In this document: positions 1 to 8,526 of the stretch, piece by piece | How positions within the stretch are numbered: the stretch's first letter is position 1 | How the letters are laid out: the number at the start of each line of letters is the position of its first letter | Assembly: GCA_903863035.1 (NCBI GenBank) | Contig: CAIPAT010000246.1 | Location: 1 to 64,000 of the forward strand | Origin: an uncultured Lentisphaeria bacterium | GTDB taxonomy: Bacteria; Verrucomicrobiota; Lentisphaeria; Victivallales; Victivallaceae | Direction of reading: 5' to 3' | Length of the DNA stretch: 64,000 nucleotides | Program-made: the position numbers and the translations under genes | The notes under the pieces: model-generated | What the model saw: only the letters and a program-made list of their open reading frames with translations | Databases searched by the model: none | Told to the model about the DNA's origin: nothing

Positions 1-10
1 AAAATACTGG

Positions 11-66
11 CTGGCGGATTCCGCCAGCAGAGAAGTCAGAGGTCAGGAGGCGGGCGGCTGCCCGCC
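11..66. terminator. two GC-rich hairpins at left edge
   Basis: Two perfect inverted repeats lie close together: CTGGCGG/CCGCCAG (11-17 and 21-27) and GGCGGGC/GCCCGCC (49-55 and 60-66). No T-run follows either. They could end transcription of a gene outside the window or be a palindromic extragenic repeat. The sequence between them (GAAGTCAGAGGTCAGG) resembles the heptamer repeats seen later at 19381. Confidence 0.35.
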
Positions 67-112
67 CGTTGCATCCGGGCTTTATAATGGCCGCATGGGC
101 GAAACAGCCTCT

Positions 113-621
113 GCTCAAAGGCTCTCTAATTCCTCGGAGTGCGGGGAGAACGAGAAAAGTGGAAAGCGAGAAAAGCAAGAAAAGTGGAAAGCCGGAACAA
201 ATGAAAACGATCCTGTTCAAAGGGTATCTATTTCCTCGGAGTCGGGCAGGGCGGGGAAAGGCGATGGGAAGAATGGGAGTAATGAGAATAATGGGGATAA
301 AACAGAAAACACACATGATGCGCTTGCTCAAAGACCCTCTATTCCCTCGGAGTCGGACGCTGGCGGGGTAACCAATCTCCCGCCAATGCGGGAGACCTCC
401 GCACGACTGCTCTCCAGGATGTCTAGAAAGGAGCGTCAGCGCCTGTTGAAGAATAGAATGGAAAACCGGAGTCGGTGAGATGAAAAACAATATACGCCAT
501 GCTCAAAGATCCTCTATCGGCTCGGAGTGGGGGAAGTCCGCGAATGCGGGAGTGAAAAGCGAGAAAAGAAAAGTGGAAAACGAAACAGGCTCCGTTCAAA
601 GGCTCTCTAATTCCTCGGCGT
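113..621 (+). repeat. five imperfect ~28-bp direct repeats
   Basis: A unit of the form GYTCAAAG-N-CTCTMWTTCCTCGGAGT recurs at about 113-140, 215-242, 326-353, 501-528 and 594-621. The spacing is 102, 111, 175 and 93 bp. Spacers are unrelated apart from purine-rich GAAAAGTGGAAAG tracts. Copies are too divergent and spacers too irregular for a CRISPR. Open frames across the region show repeated short peptides only because the DNA is repeated. No convincing gene is seen in 1-767. Confidence 0.55.
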
Positions 622-767
622 CAGCAATTAGTCCGCTGCGTCCGTTGTGTCTGTTCCGTCCGTTATATCTGTCCCATATAAAAGGTTTTAAATAAAATCC
701 TGTTCATGCAGTTGAGTTTACCGCGGGATAAATTATATTTCCATATTGATTATTTTAAAAGGTATAT

Positions 768-1175
768 ATGAAAGAACTGAAAGTGGTGACAAACAGACGG
801 GCGGAGATGCTGGATATTACAGCCGAGGTCAACCGGCTGATTCCCGCGTCCATGGATTCCGGCGTCTGCCATGTGTTTTGTACTCACACCACTGCGGGGC
901 TTACGGTCAATGAAAATGCCGACCCCGATGTGCCGCGGGATATTCTTGGTGCGCTGGAACGCCTGGTGCCATGGGATGATCCGGCATACCGGCACGGCGA
1001 AGGAAACAGCGCGGCGCATTTGAAAGCTTCCATGATGGGGTTTTCTCAGACACTGCCGGTCAGCCGCGGGCGTCTGTGCATGGGCATCTGGCAGGGACTT
1101 TATTTGTGTGAATTTGACGGTCACCGGACGCGAACTGTCATGGTGCAGTTTTTCAAGGAGTCGGATTTATCATGA
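768..1175 (+). CDS. YjbQ/UPF0047 family protein
   Basis: The 135-residue protein has the full YjbQ (UPF0047) signature. HTTAGLTVNENADPDV lies near residues 41-56, a GNSAAHLKAS segment follows at about 80, and GIWQGLYLCEFDG is near the C-terminus. Conserved His residues of this family form a metal/phosphate site. Family members have been reported to have weak thiamine-phosphate synthase activity, but the physiological role is unsettled. The protein should be cytoplasmic. ATG at 768 follows a weak AAAAGG ribosome site. The stop overlaps the next start (ATGA at 1172-1175), so translation is probably coupled with the secreted TPR protein. Confidence 0.9.
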   Translation: MKELKVVTNRRAEMLDITAEVNRLIPASMDSGVCHVFCTHTTAGLTVNENADPDVPRDILGALERLVPWDDPAYRHGEGNSAAHLKASMMGFSQTLPVSRGRLCMGIWQGLYLCEFDGHRTRTVMVQFFKESDLS

Positions 1176-1966
1176 AATTTTTCAAAATACTGATTTTTAT
1201 ATTGTCACTGACTGCCCCGTTTTTCTCTATGGCGGCTGGCGGTATTGTAATGTTGAAAGACAGTTCGCCGTTGAATGCCACTGAAATTACCGCGGACAAG
1301 GACGGGAATATTTATTGTTTTGATGGAAAGCAGCAGTTCATTGTGCCGAAATCATTTTATTCATATATCCGTCTGGCCAAGACTGACGAAATTAAACTTG
1401 CTGAAGTCAATTTGAATACTGGTAAATATGCGGAAGCTGAAAGAATGTTTCGCGATGCAGCGGTAAAATATGAATATCTGGGCTGGAAGGCGTTTTGCGT
1501 ATCCGGTCTGGCTAAAGCGCTGCTGAGGCAGGAGCGCGGAGACGCGGCGGTTGTTGAGCTAGAGAAGATTATCAAAGACCACATTGATGATCCGGATTTT
1601 ACCCAGTGGCAGTATATGGAGGCATTCCGTTTGCTGTCCGGGATATATTTGCAGAAAAACCTTGATGAAAAAGCTGTTGCGATACTGGAAGAAATGATCG
1701 ACGCGGAAAAAAGCGAGTATATTGTATTTGCCTATAATCTTCTCGGCGACATTGCGCTGAAACAAGGGAGGAATGACGTTGCCGAATTGAATTATCTGCA
1801 AGCCGTGATTTACGGTGATAAATCTATTCCGGCAAGAGCGGAACCAGTTTTTAAATTGGCAGAAATGCTGAAAAAAAGAAAAGACGCTGCATACAAGTTA
1901 TATTACGAAATCTTGAAAAAAGATTACCCTGCAAGTGATTGGGTCAGGAAAATATCAGAAAAGTAA
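1172..1966 (+). CDS. secreted TPR-repeat protein
   Basis: This 264-residue protein starts with a signal peptide (KIFKILIFILSL-type core, cleavage around FSMAAGG). It continues with helical pairs typical of tetratricopeptide repeats, for example NTGKYAEAERMFRDAA and LLGDIALKQGRNDVAELNYLQA. It is probably a periplasmic scaffold. The start overlaps the yjbQ stop by four bases. The next gene, an ExbB/MotA-like channel protein, begins 19 bp after its stop, so the TPR protein may serve that channel in the envelope. That link is inference from gene order only. Confidence 0.75.
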   Translation: MKFFKILIFILSLTAPFFSMAAGGIVMLKDSSPLNATEITADKDGNIYCFDGKQQFIVPKSFYSYIRLAKTDEIKLAEVNLNTGKYAEAERMFRDAAVKYEYLGWKAFCVSGLAKALLRQERGDAAVVELEKIIKDHIDDPDFTQWQYMEAFRLLSGIYLQKNLDEKAVAILEEMIDAEKSEYIVFAYNLLGDIALKQGRNDVAELNYLQAVIYGDKSIPARAEPVFKLAEMLKKRKDAAYKLYYEILKKDYPASDWVRKISEK

Positions 1967-1985
1967 ATAATGGAGTGACTGGCAA

Positions 1986-2939
1986 ATGAAGGTTGTTATG
2001 CGATTATTGTTGTTTTATGCTGTATTGATTGCGGTATTGAGCATAAATGTCCAGGCTCAGACTGATGCCTCGGCGACAAATTCTGTCGATACCGGCGCCG
2101 CGTCTTCAGCTGCAACGCCTGCGCCTGTACAGGCGGTCCGGCTGTCCAAAATTGAAGATGAAGGATCTGCTGTTCAGTACAATAAGATTATTGCCATGAA
2201 TAAAGAGAAGATCGAAAATGCGCAGACAAAGCGGCATTCATTCCTGGTTGCAGGCGGCTTTTTAGGCTTTCTTGTTTGGATGGCAATGTTCGTAAACTCC
2301 GGAATCACGCTGTTTCTGGCAGTGCTGGTATTTACTCATGTCCGCCGTAACCGGATTTACCCCAGAGATCTTGTTCAGCGGGTGAAACAGATCCTTGCCG
2401 ACGGCGAACTTGGATTTGCGATGGAGGCATGTGTGCCGGGTAAGACTCCGCTCTCCAGAATATTGTTTGAAGCCTTTAAAAATATCGGCGACGGATTCGA
2501 AGCCTGTCGCGATGCCATGCAGATTGCGGTTAAAGCTGAAACGGAAAAGCTGCATAAGCCGGTGCGTGCGATTGTCACCTGCGGAATTTTTTCTATCTGT
2601 CTTGGCTTGCTTGGTGCGTCTCTGGGGGTGATGGATGTTTTCAGCACTTTTGCCGATAATCCTGAAATCGGTAATTTTCAGCAAGCCGCTTTGGAGTTGT
2701 GTCAAACGACATACTTTCTGACTGTCGGTATCATCGGAGCCGGGATTGCTTTTCTGCTGCACCACTATGCTGACGGTAAAGTTGCCAGAATTATTGTCAA
2801 TACGGAAAAGATTGCGTATGACTTGATAAAAGTACTTAGAGGCGTACATGTTGCCGGGGAACTCCCGGATATGAGCACAATGACACAATTGATTAATTAC
2901 AATAGTTTGAAAAATATTCCAGTCTTGAAGAAGAAATAA
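1986..2939 (+). CDS. MotA/TolQ/ExbB-like channel protein
   Basis: The 317-residue protein has an N-terminal signal-like helix ending near VQAQ, then a low-complexity Ala/Ser/Thr/Pro stretch. Membrane helices follow around 85-125, 195-220 (CGIFSICLGLLGASLG) and 240-265. This order, with a large cytoplasmic loop between helices two and three (KTPLSRILFEAF), is that of ExbB/TolQ/MotA proton-channel subunits. Such proteins normally work with an ExbD/TolR/MotB partner, and none is encoded nearby. The role as an energy-coupling channel is family knowledge; the substrate system is unknown. It is likely co-transcribed with the TPR gene upstream and perhaps trxB downstream (38 bp gap). Confidence 0.7.
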   Translation: MKVVMRLLLFYAVLIAVLSINVQAQTDASATNSVDTGAASSAATPAPVQAVRLSKIEDEGSAVQYNKIIAMNKEKIENAQTKRHSFLVAGGFLGFLVWMAMFVNSGITLFLAVLVFTHVRRNRIYPRDLVQRVKQILADGELGFAMEACVPGKTPLSRILFEAFKNIGDGFEACRDAMQIAVKAETEKLHKPVRAIVTCGIFSICLGLLGASLGVMDVFSTFADNPEIGNFQQAALELCQTTYFLTVGIIGAGIAFLLHHYADGKVARIIVNTEKIAYDLIKVLRGVHVAGELPDMSTMTQLINYNSLKNIPVLKKK

Positions 2940-2977
2940 CCGGTGCGTAAAAAATTAAAAAGATTAAGGAGTTTGTT

Positions 2978-3901
2978 ATGGAGAAATTAGTGATAATCGG
3001 CAGTGGTGCCGCAGGTTTGACTGCCGCAATATATGCTTCCCGTTCCAATCTGGACCCGATGGTGATTTCCGGTATTATGCCCGGCGGACTGCTTACTCAA
3101 ACCAGTGACGTGGAGAATTTTCCGGGGTTTCCGGAAGCCGTAAACGGGTTTGAGTTGATGATGAAGTTTCAGGAGCAGTCGGAAAAATTTGGTACCAGGA
3201 TTGTTAGTGAGAATGTTGAACGAGTGGAGTTTACCGCTGGCGGTCCGCAGAAGATTTTTCTTAATTCCGGCGATACCGTTGAAGCGGCTGCGGTTATTAT
3301 CGCCACCGGGGCTTCGCCGCGCTGGATGAACCTGGAATCAGAACAGCGCCTGAAAAATAAAGGCGTTTCGGCTTGCGCTACATGTGACGGCGCATTTTTT
3401 CGTGGAATGCCGGTGATCGTTATCGGCGGCGGCGACACTGCGATGGAGGAAGCTTTATTTCTAACCAACTTTGCCAGTGAAGTGACCGTAATTCACCGCC
3501 GGAATGAACTGCGCGCCTCAAAAATCATGTCTGAACGCGCTCTTGCACATGCGAAAATCAAATTTGTCTGGAATTCCGTAGTCACGGAAGTGCTCGGTCA
3601 GAATGAGGTAGAAGGAGTAAAAGTTCAGGACGTAGTCAATAATACATTTTCCACTATTCCCTGCAAGGGATATTTCGCGGCGCTTGGTCATGTCCCCAAC
3701 ACCCAGCTTTTTAAAGGTTTTATCGAACTTAATGAAGCCGGTTACATTGAGCTTCTTGGCAGCAGCAGTTATACCACGCTGGAAGGTATTTTCGCTGCCG
3801 GGGATTGCGCTGATCATGTCTATCGCCAGGCAGTAACCGCCGCCGGAATGGGGTGTAAAGCGGCAATTGACGCCGAACGCTGGTTATCCTCCAGAACTTA
3901 G
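2978..3901 (+). CDS. trxB: thioredoxin-disulfide reductase
   Basis: The protein reduces thioredoxin with NADPH through FAD and a redox disulfide. The 307 residues match the family length. FAD-binding GSGAAGLTAAIYASRS is at about 8-23, the active-site CATC at about 132-135 (CATCDGAFF) and NADPH-binding GGGDTAMEEALFL at about 150. The C-terminal FAD segment GIFAAGDCADHVYRQ is at about 270. ATG at 2978 is preceded by AAGGAG. The TAG stop is embedded in the end of a palindromic repeat element that starts at 3898. Confidence 0.96.
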   Translation: MEKLVIIGSGAAGLTAAIYASRSNLDPMVISGIMPGGLLTQTSDVENFPGFPEAVNGFELMMKFQEQSEKFGTRIVSENVERVEFTAGGPQKIFLNSGDTVEAAAVIIATGASPRWMNLESEQRLKNKGVSACATCDGAFFRGMPVIVIGGGDTAMEEALFLTNFASEVTVIHRRNELRASKIMSERALAHAKIKFVWNSVVTEVLGQNEVEGVKVQDVVNNTFSTIPCKGYFAALGHVPNTQLFKGFIELNEAGYIELLGSSSYTTLEGIFAAGDCADHVYRQAVTAAGMGCKAAIDAERWLSSRT

Positions 3902-3996
3902 GAGTAGTTCAAAAATAACAGGCACTTTCTACTGGTCATCCGGGGGACTTCCGGATACTTAAGTATAAGACCCTTATTTCTTAAGAACTTCTTAGG
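3898..3996. repeat. MITE-like palindromic element, copy 1
   Basis: The two halves of this ~99-bp stretch are imperfect inverted copies of each other. The left end reads TTAGGAGTAGTTCAAAAATAA. The reverse complement of the right end (3972-3996) begins CCTAAGAAGTTCTTAAGAAATAA. At the centre ATCCGG/CCGGAT forms a hairpin. The left end resembles that of the element at 30448. It overlaps the trxB stop codon and fills the gap before the convergent response-regulator gene, where it may also act as a terminator. Confidence 0.5.
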
Positions 3997-4001
3997 CTGG
4001 A

Positions 4002-5216
4002 TTAAAGGTTAATTTCGATCAGCGAGAAGTCGTCTTCCAGATTTTTGGAACCGTACATTTCGCGTACATCGTGGTAAATTTTTTCGACATGGAATTCTGC
4101 CGATGTCACGGTACTTGAGATGTACTGGCGAAAAGCGTCGAATTGCCAGTCGGGGAGGCCGGGGCGGGTAATTTCATAAACTCCGTCACTTAATATAAAA
4201 AGCTTGTTGTATTGTCCCAGAGCGATTTCGTTGTTTCCATAATTCAGGCCGGGGAAGCCCCCGATTATCGCACCTTTGGTTCTAAGGTCATGAATTTGCG
4301 CGTCAGACGGGCTTGTTCCGGATATGAGCAAAGCAGGGGGATGACCGCCGCTGGAATATACAATTTTATGTTCCTGTTTGTTGTAAACGCCATACCAGAT
4401 AGTGAAATACATCTGGTGATGGTCTTCCATCTGAAACTCGTCGTTGAGCCGGGTAAGTACGTTTCCAGGATTGAAAAAATCAGTATCTGGCAGGTTCTGT
4501 GAGCGCAGCACTTCCATTGCTGAAATGGAGAGCAAGGCGGCGCCTACGCCGTGTCCGCAGACATCGAGCAGATACATAACGAAATGATTGTCATCCAGCC
4601 AGTGATAGCCGAAAGCGTCTCCTCCGAGTGAAGTCGAAGAGACGAACTTCCAGTCGGTTTTAATCACGCCGTCCAGTTTTTCAGGGAGCATGGAGGCTAC
4701 ATAATCAGCGGCTTCCGCCAGTTCAGCGGCCAGCCGGCGCTGACTTTCCTGAAGCGCCTTGAATGCTTCATTACGTTCAAGCATATTGATATAACCAGCG
4801 GAATGGTGCCGGATGCGGGCGATAAGTTCAATTTTGTCCGGCAGCTTAACGAGATAGTCGTTGGCACCCATGGCAAACGCCTCTGCTTTGGTTTTCGCCT
4901 CTTCCTTGCTGGACAGCACAATCAGCGGAATATCTTTGGTTTGCGGGTTGCGCCGGAAAAACTTTACCAGCGTAAGTCCGTCAACGTCGGGCATGACCAG
5001 GTCCTGTAAAATTACGGTGGGCGCGAGTTCATTGGCCAGACTGATTGCTTTGGACGGTTCACTGCAGAAATGGTAAGAAATATTTTCCTCGCCCAGCAGC
5101 ATGCGCCGCACTGCTTCGCCGACCATTGCCTGATCGTCAATCAGCAGGACAATAATCTGGTGTATGCCAATAGAAACTGCCGTTTGTTCAGGTTGAGCTG
5201 CTGTTTGTTCATTCAT
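4002..5216 (-). CDS. REC-PP2C (SpoIIE-type) response regulator
   Basis: The 404-residue protein has a receiver domain at about 20-140 (VLLIDDQ, phospho-acceptor Asp in LQDLVMPDVDG, LSSKEE, NDYLVK). A short coiled-coil linker follows, then a PP2C/SpoIIE Ser/Thr phosphatase domain at about 185-404 with GGDAFGY, DVCGHGVGAALLS, SSGGHPPALL and LSDGVYE. These Asp/Gly motifs bind the two catalytic metals. RsbU-like proteins of this build dephosphorylate anti-sigma antagonists. It is the last gene of a Wsp-order chemosensory operon, 14 bp after cheB, where Wsp systems carry the diguanylate cyclase WspR. The likely signal path is CheA phosphorylation of REC and control of the phosphatase. No anti-sigma/STAS pair is encoded in the window. 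Confidence 0.88.
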   Translation of the reverse strand: MNEQTAAQPEQTAVSIGIHQIIVLLIDDQAMVGEAVRRMLLGEENISYHFCSEPSKAISLANELAPTVILQDLVMPDVDGLTLVKFFRRNPQTKDIPLIVLSSKEEAKTKAEAFAMGANDYLVKLPDKIELIARIRHHSAGYINMLERNEAFKALQESQRRLAAELAEAADYVASMLPEKLDGVIKTDWKFVSSTSLGGDAFGYHWLDDNHFVMYLLDVCGHGVGAALLSISAMEVLRSQNLPDTDFFNPGNVLTRLNDEFQMEDHHQMYFTIWYGVYNKQEHKIVYSSGGHPPALLISGTSPSDAQIHDLRTKGAIIGGFPGLNYGNNEIALGQYNKLFILSDGVYEITRPGLPDWQFDAFRQYISSTVTSAEFHVEKIYHDVREMYGSKNLEDDFSLIEINL

Positions 5217-5230
5217 GTTTTCATCTCTTT

Positions 5231-6253
5231 TTAGAAGTTTATTTTCGTCAGTGCCTGACCTGCTTGTTCAGGAGAAAGTATTATTGTTGATGCTCCAAAT
5301 TCGGCGGCGGCTTTTGGCATGCCGTAAACTACACACGATTCTTTATTCTGTGATATGGTTTTCCAGCCTTTATTTTTTAATGCCAGAAGCCCCTGGGCCC
5401 CGTCTCTGCCAATGCCGGTCAGTACGATGGCAGTCCCGGTTCGCGGCCAGTGACTGTAAGCGCTCTCAAAGAAGACATCCACAGACGGCCGGTATGGAAG
5501 TTCGAGCGGATCCGCGGTATATTTAAACTTCATTCCGGAGGTTATAACCAGATGATCATTGGTGGCAGCCAGATAGATATTATTCGGTAAAGGAGTTTGT
5601 CCCTCAACCGCCAGATTAACTTTAAGTTTGGTAAACGTTCCGAGCCATTCAGCCAGACCGGCTACAAATTCCCGGTCAATATGTTGAATTATTACGACAG
5701 CGGCGCCGAAGTCGGCAGGGAGTTCAGCCAGCAGTTTAGCAAGTGCCGCCGGGCCGCCGGTGGATGACCCGATTGCCACCAGATAAGGCGCATCAGAAGA
5801 TTTTTCGGTAACTGTTGGGAATACGGATTTTACCGGCTTGATTTTACTGACAGAATTTTTGCAGAGAATTTCAAGACGTTCGAGCTTATGGAGAAGCTGT
5901 GCCGCTCCTTCCAACTTGCCGTCAGTGCCCAGTACGGGAGTGTTGACGGCATCAAGAGCACCATAACTCATGGCTTCGAACACTTTGGCGGAATTGGTGG
6001 AAACCGAGGTAGTGACGATTAGAATGCCGCATGGAGATTTTTCCATGATTTTCTGTGTCGCTTCGGCCCCGTTGAGCACCGGCATCAGCAAGTCCATTAA
6101 AATAATGTCAGGAGTGTCGTTTTTACATTTTTCAACAGCCTCTTTACCGTCATATGCCACCCAGGCAATTTCATACTGCGGTGATTTCGATGCGACTATT
6201 CGACGCAGTATTTCCACCGCCATCTTCATATCATTGACGATTGCGATTCTCAT
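5231..6253 (-). CDS. cheB: CheB-type methylesterase (WspF-like)
   Basis: The 340 residues comprise an N-terminal receiver domain (IAIVND, Asp54 in LMDLLMP, TTSVSTNS) and a C-terminal CheB domain from about 155. The CheB domain has the catalytic serine motif IGSSTGGPAAL (Ser164), QHID and TGIGRDGAQG, matching the Ser-His-Asp triad of CheB. The enzyme removes methyl esters from, or deamidates, receptor glutamates, resetting the MCP encoded at the head of this operon. The ATG overlaps the cheA stop by four bases (6250-6253), so the two are translationally coupled. The position matches WspF. Confidence 0.95.
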   Translation of the reverse strand: MRIAIVNDMKMAVEILRRIVASKSPQYEIAWVAYDGKEAVEKCKNDTPDIILMDLLMPVLNGAEATQKIMEKSPCGILIVTTSVSTNSAKVFEAMSYGALDAVNTPVLGTDGKLEGAAQLLHKLERLEILCKNSVSKIKPVKSVFPTVTEKSSDAPYLVAIGSSTGGPAALAKLLAELPADFGAAVVIIQHIDREFVAGLAEWLGTFTKLKVNLAVEGQTPLPNNIYLAATNDHLVITSGMKFKYTADPLELPYRPSVDVFFESAYSHWPRTGTAIVLTGIGRDGAQGLLALKNKGWKTISQNKESCVVYGMPKAAAEFGASTIILSPEQAGQALTKINF

Positions 6254-8526
6254 TCTCCGGACTTTCCTATCAGATTTTCCACAGCTTCCAACAATGTATT
6301 GTCGTGAAAACTGCTTTTAGTTAAATAATAATCGGCACCTGCTTCAAGTCCTCTCAGCCTGTCTTCTTCCCGGTCTTTGTAAGAAACAATCATCACAGGG
6401 ATGGAGTGCAGCCGCTCATGTTTTTTTATGTTGGCAACCAGTTCAATGCCGTTCATTCTGGGCATATCCACATCGGTCACCACCAGCGCGTACTGACCGG
6501 CCCTGACAGCATTCCAGCCTTCCGCACCGTCTACTGCCACATCAACGTCATAACCGTTGTTTGCCAGCAAATTACGTTCGACTTCCCTGACGGTGATGGA
6601 GTCGTCAACGACCAGCACACGTTTTCTGGCGGAAACAGGTACGGCGGCGGCCGAGTTGCTGATTCCTTGAAGTCGTCCGCCGTTGAGGATGTTGTCAATG
6701 GAGCGTACTATATCGTCAATATCAAGAATCAGCACAGGATATCCGTTTTCCAGTACCGAAGTTGAACTGATATCAGAAACTTTACCCAGTCTCGGGTCGA
6801 GCGGCCTTACGACAAGTTCGAACTCGCCGGTAAAACTGTCCACGAAAATTGCATACTGGTTTAGCCTGTCACTGATTATGACCACATGGATAATATCCGC
6901 TGAATCAGTATGTTCCTGCTTCAATCCGAGTATTTGAGCCGCCGAAACCAGGCCGATATTTTTGCCTTCATATTTGACATATTGCCGGGATTCCAGCGTC
7001 ATAATTTCGCCTTTAGACAATTTTAGCAGATGATCTATGCGAGTGAGCGGGAACGCATAAGATTCACCGCCGATGTTTGTGACCAGCGACGACATGACTG
7101 ACAGTGATACGGGTACCTGCAGATTGAATGAAGTTCCTTTGCCGAGTTCGGTTTCAACATTTATCACTCCGCGTACTTCCTGTGCCATGGTTTGAACTAC
7201 ATCCAGTCCGACTCCGCGTCCGGAGATTTCGGTAACTGTCGCCGCAGTGGAAAAACCTGGCAGGAACATGAATTCCAGCAATTCAGCTTCAGATAATTTA
7301 ACGGCGATGTCTGCGGATGCCAACCCTTTGCTTACGGCTTTGGCACGGATTTTTTCGATATCAATGCCTTGTCCATCGTCGGAGATGGAAATATTAAGCA
7401 TGCCTGCCCGGTGCCGTGCAGCCAGGCGGACAATGCCGGTTTCATTTTTACCGGCTTTAAGCCTCTCTTCCGGCGTTTCGATGCCGTGATCAACGGCGTT
7501 ACGGACCAGATGGTTGAGCGGGGCGTTAAGCCGATCCAGAATATCCTTGTCAACCGCAATCGACTCTCCGTCAATCTTCAGTGAGATCTTTTTGCCCAAT
7601 TTGCGGGCCATATCCCTGACCGAGCGCGGAAAATCTATGACACCTTCAATAAACGGGCGCATGCGGCAGGAAACAACTTCACGGTAAAGGCTGTCGGAGA
7701 AATTGTCCATAGTCCTGGAGTAGTCGGAAAAGTCAGCGAAGTATTCGGTGTAATCCCGATAGTATTCGTTATGTTTGTGCTGGATATCCTTTAGAATCCG
7801 CTTGATGTCTGCAAATTGATCGGAATCAACAGCCTCCTGTTCCAGTTGGTCGATGAGCGTCGCGATTTCCAGCAGCCGCTTTTTGTGGTGGAGAATTTTC
7901 TTCTCAAATCCTTGAAGACGTTTTACGCCTACCAGCGATTCAGCGGCCAGTCCCATCAGCCGGTTCATTTTATCGGCGGCGATTCTGACAATGGCCTCTT
8001 TATCCGAGAATGATTTTTCGGAATGTGCATGTTTATCCGGTGATGTTTCAGATTCCAGGGCAGGGATTGCAGTCTGCGCTGGTGATATGGATACGGATGG
8101 GAGGGATTTAAAATTGCCGTTTTTAATATCGGTAAAAGATTTTTCCAGCTCCGCCATTTTTTCTGAATTTTCCACGAGATATGCAGGTATTTCATTTTCT
8201 GAACATCTGCTTAACTGATTAAAACAGTCTACGCATTCGAGCAGTTTGTCAATGTGGTCGGCTGCCATCACGAGTTTACCTTCTCCGGCAGCGACAAAAC
8301 AGTCCTCCATGGCATGAGCAACCTTGACGACAGGATCAAGCTGCACGATACGTGCCGCGCCTTTCAATGAATGTGCCGCCCGCATCAGCGGTTCAATCCT
8401 GTCTGCCGCCGATGGATTGTCTTCCAGCTCCAGCAACCCGGCGGTAAGGACGGCGCATTGGGATTCTGCTTCCATCTTGAACAGCCCGATCATTGAAAAA
8501 TCATTCATATCAGTTCCGGCGCTCAC
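6250..8526 (-). CDS. cheA: hybrid CheA-REC histidine kinase (WspE-like)
   Basis: This 758-residue kinase has an HPt domain with His52 in AAHSLKGAARIV, then a P3 dimerisation region (about 170-300). The HATPase domain follows (LVRNAVDHGIETPEERLKAGK, SDDGQGID, GRGVGLDVV, about 310-455). After it come a CheW-like domain (about 460-590) and a C-terminal receiver (VLVVDDSITVREVE, DVDMPRMNG, YYLTKSS, about 625-755). There is no clear P2 domain. The fused receiver is the hallmark of WspE/FrzE-type CheA. The start is GTG at 8526, overlapping the upstream stop as GTGA; an internal ATG at 8508 is the alternative. It should phosphorylate CheB and the REC-PP2C protein encoded next. Confidence 0.95.
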   Translation of the reverse strand: MSAGTDMNDFSMIGLFKMEAESQCAVLTAGLLELEDNPSAADRIEPLMRAAHSLKGAARIVQLDPVVKVAHAMEDCFVAAGEGKLVMAADHIDKLLECVDCFNQLSRCSENEIPAYLVENSEKMAELEKSFTDIKNGNFKSLPSVSISPAQTAIPALESETSPDKHAHSEKSFSDKEAIVRIAADKMNRLMGLAAESLVGVKRLQGFEKKILHHKKRLLEIATLIDQLEQEAVDSDQFADIKRILKDIQHKHNEYYRDYTEYFADFSDYSRTMDNFSDSLYREVVSCRMRPFIEGVIDFPRSVRDMARKLGKKISLKIDGESIAVDKDILDRLNAPLNHLVRNAVDHGIETPEERLKAGKNETGIVRLAARHRAGMLNISISDDGQGIDIEKIRAKAVSKGLASADIAVKLSEAELLEFMFLPGFSTAATVTEISGRGVGLDVVQTMAQEVRGVINVETELGKGTSFNLQVPVSLSVMSSLVTNIGGESYAFPLTRIDHLLKLSKGEIMTLESRQYVKYEGKNIGLVSAAQILGLKQEHTDSADIIHVVIISDRLNQYAIFVDSFTGEFELVVRPLDPRLGKVSDISSTSVLENGYPVLILDIDDIVRSIDNILNGGRLQGISNSAAAVPVSARKRVLVVDDSITVREVERNLLANNGYDVDVAVDGAEGWNAVRAGQYALVVTDVDMPRMNGIELVANIKKHERLHSIPVMIVSYKDREEDRLRGLEAGADYYLTKSSFHDNTLLEAVENLIGKSGE

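Noticed and set aside
113-621. Candidate CRISPR array
   Set aside because: Repeat copies are too divergent, spacing varies from 93 to 175 bp, and there are no cas genes nearby.
69-695. Open frames across the five-copy repeat as coding genes
   Set aside because: The repeated peptides come from the DNA repeat in every frame, spacing breaks the frame between copies 3 and 4, and no family or convincing ribosome site is seen.
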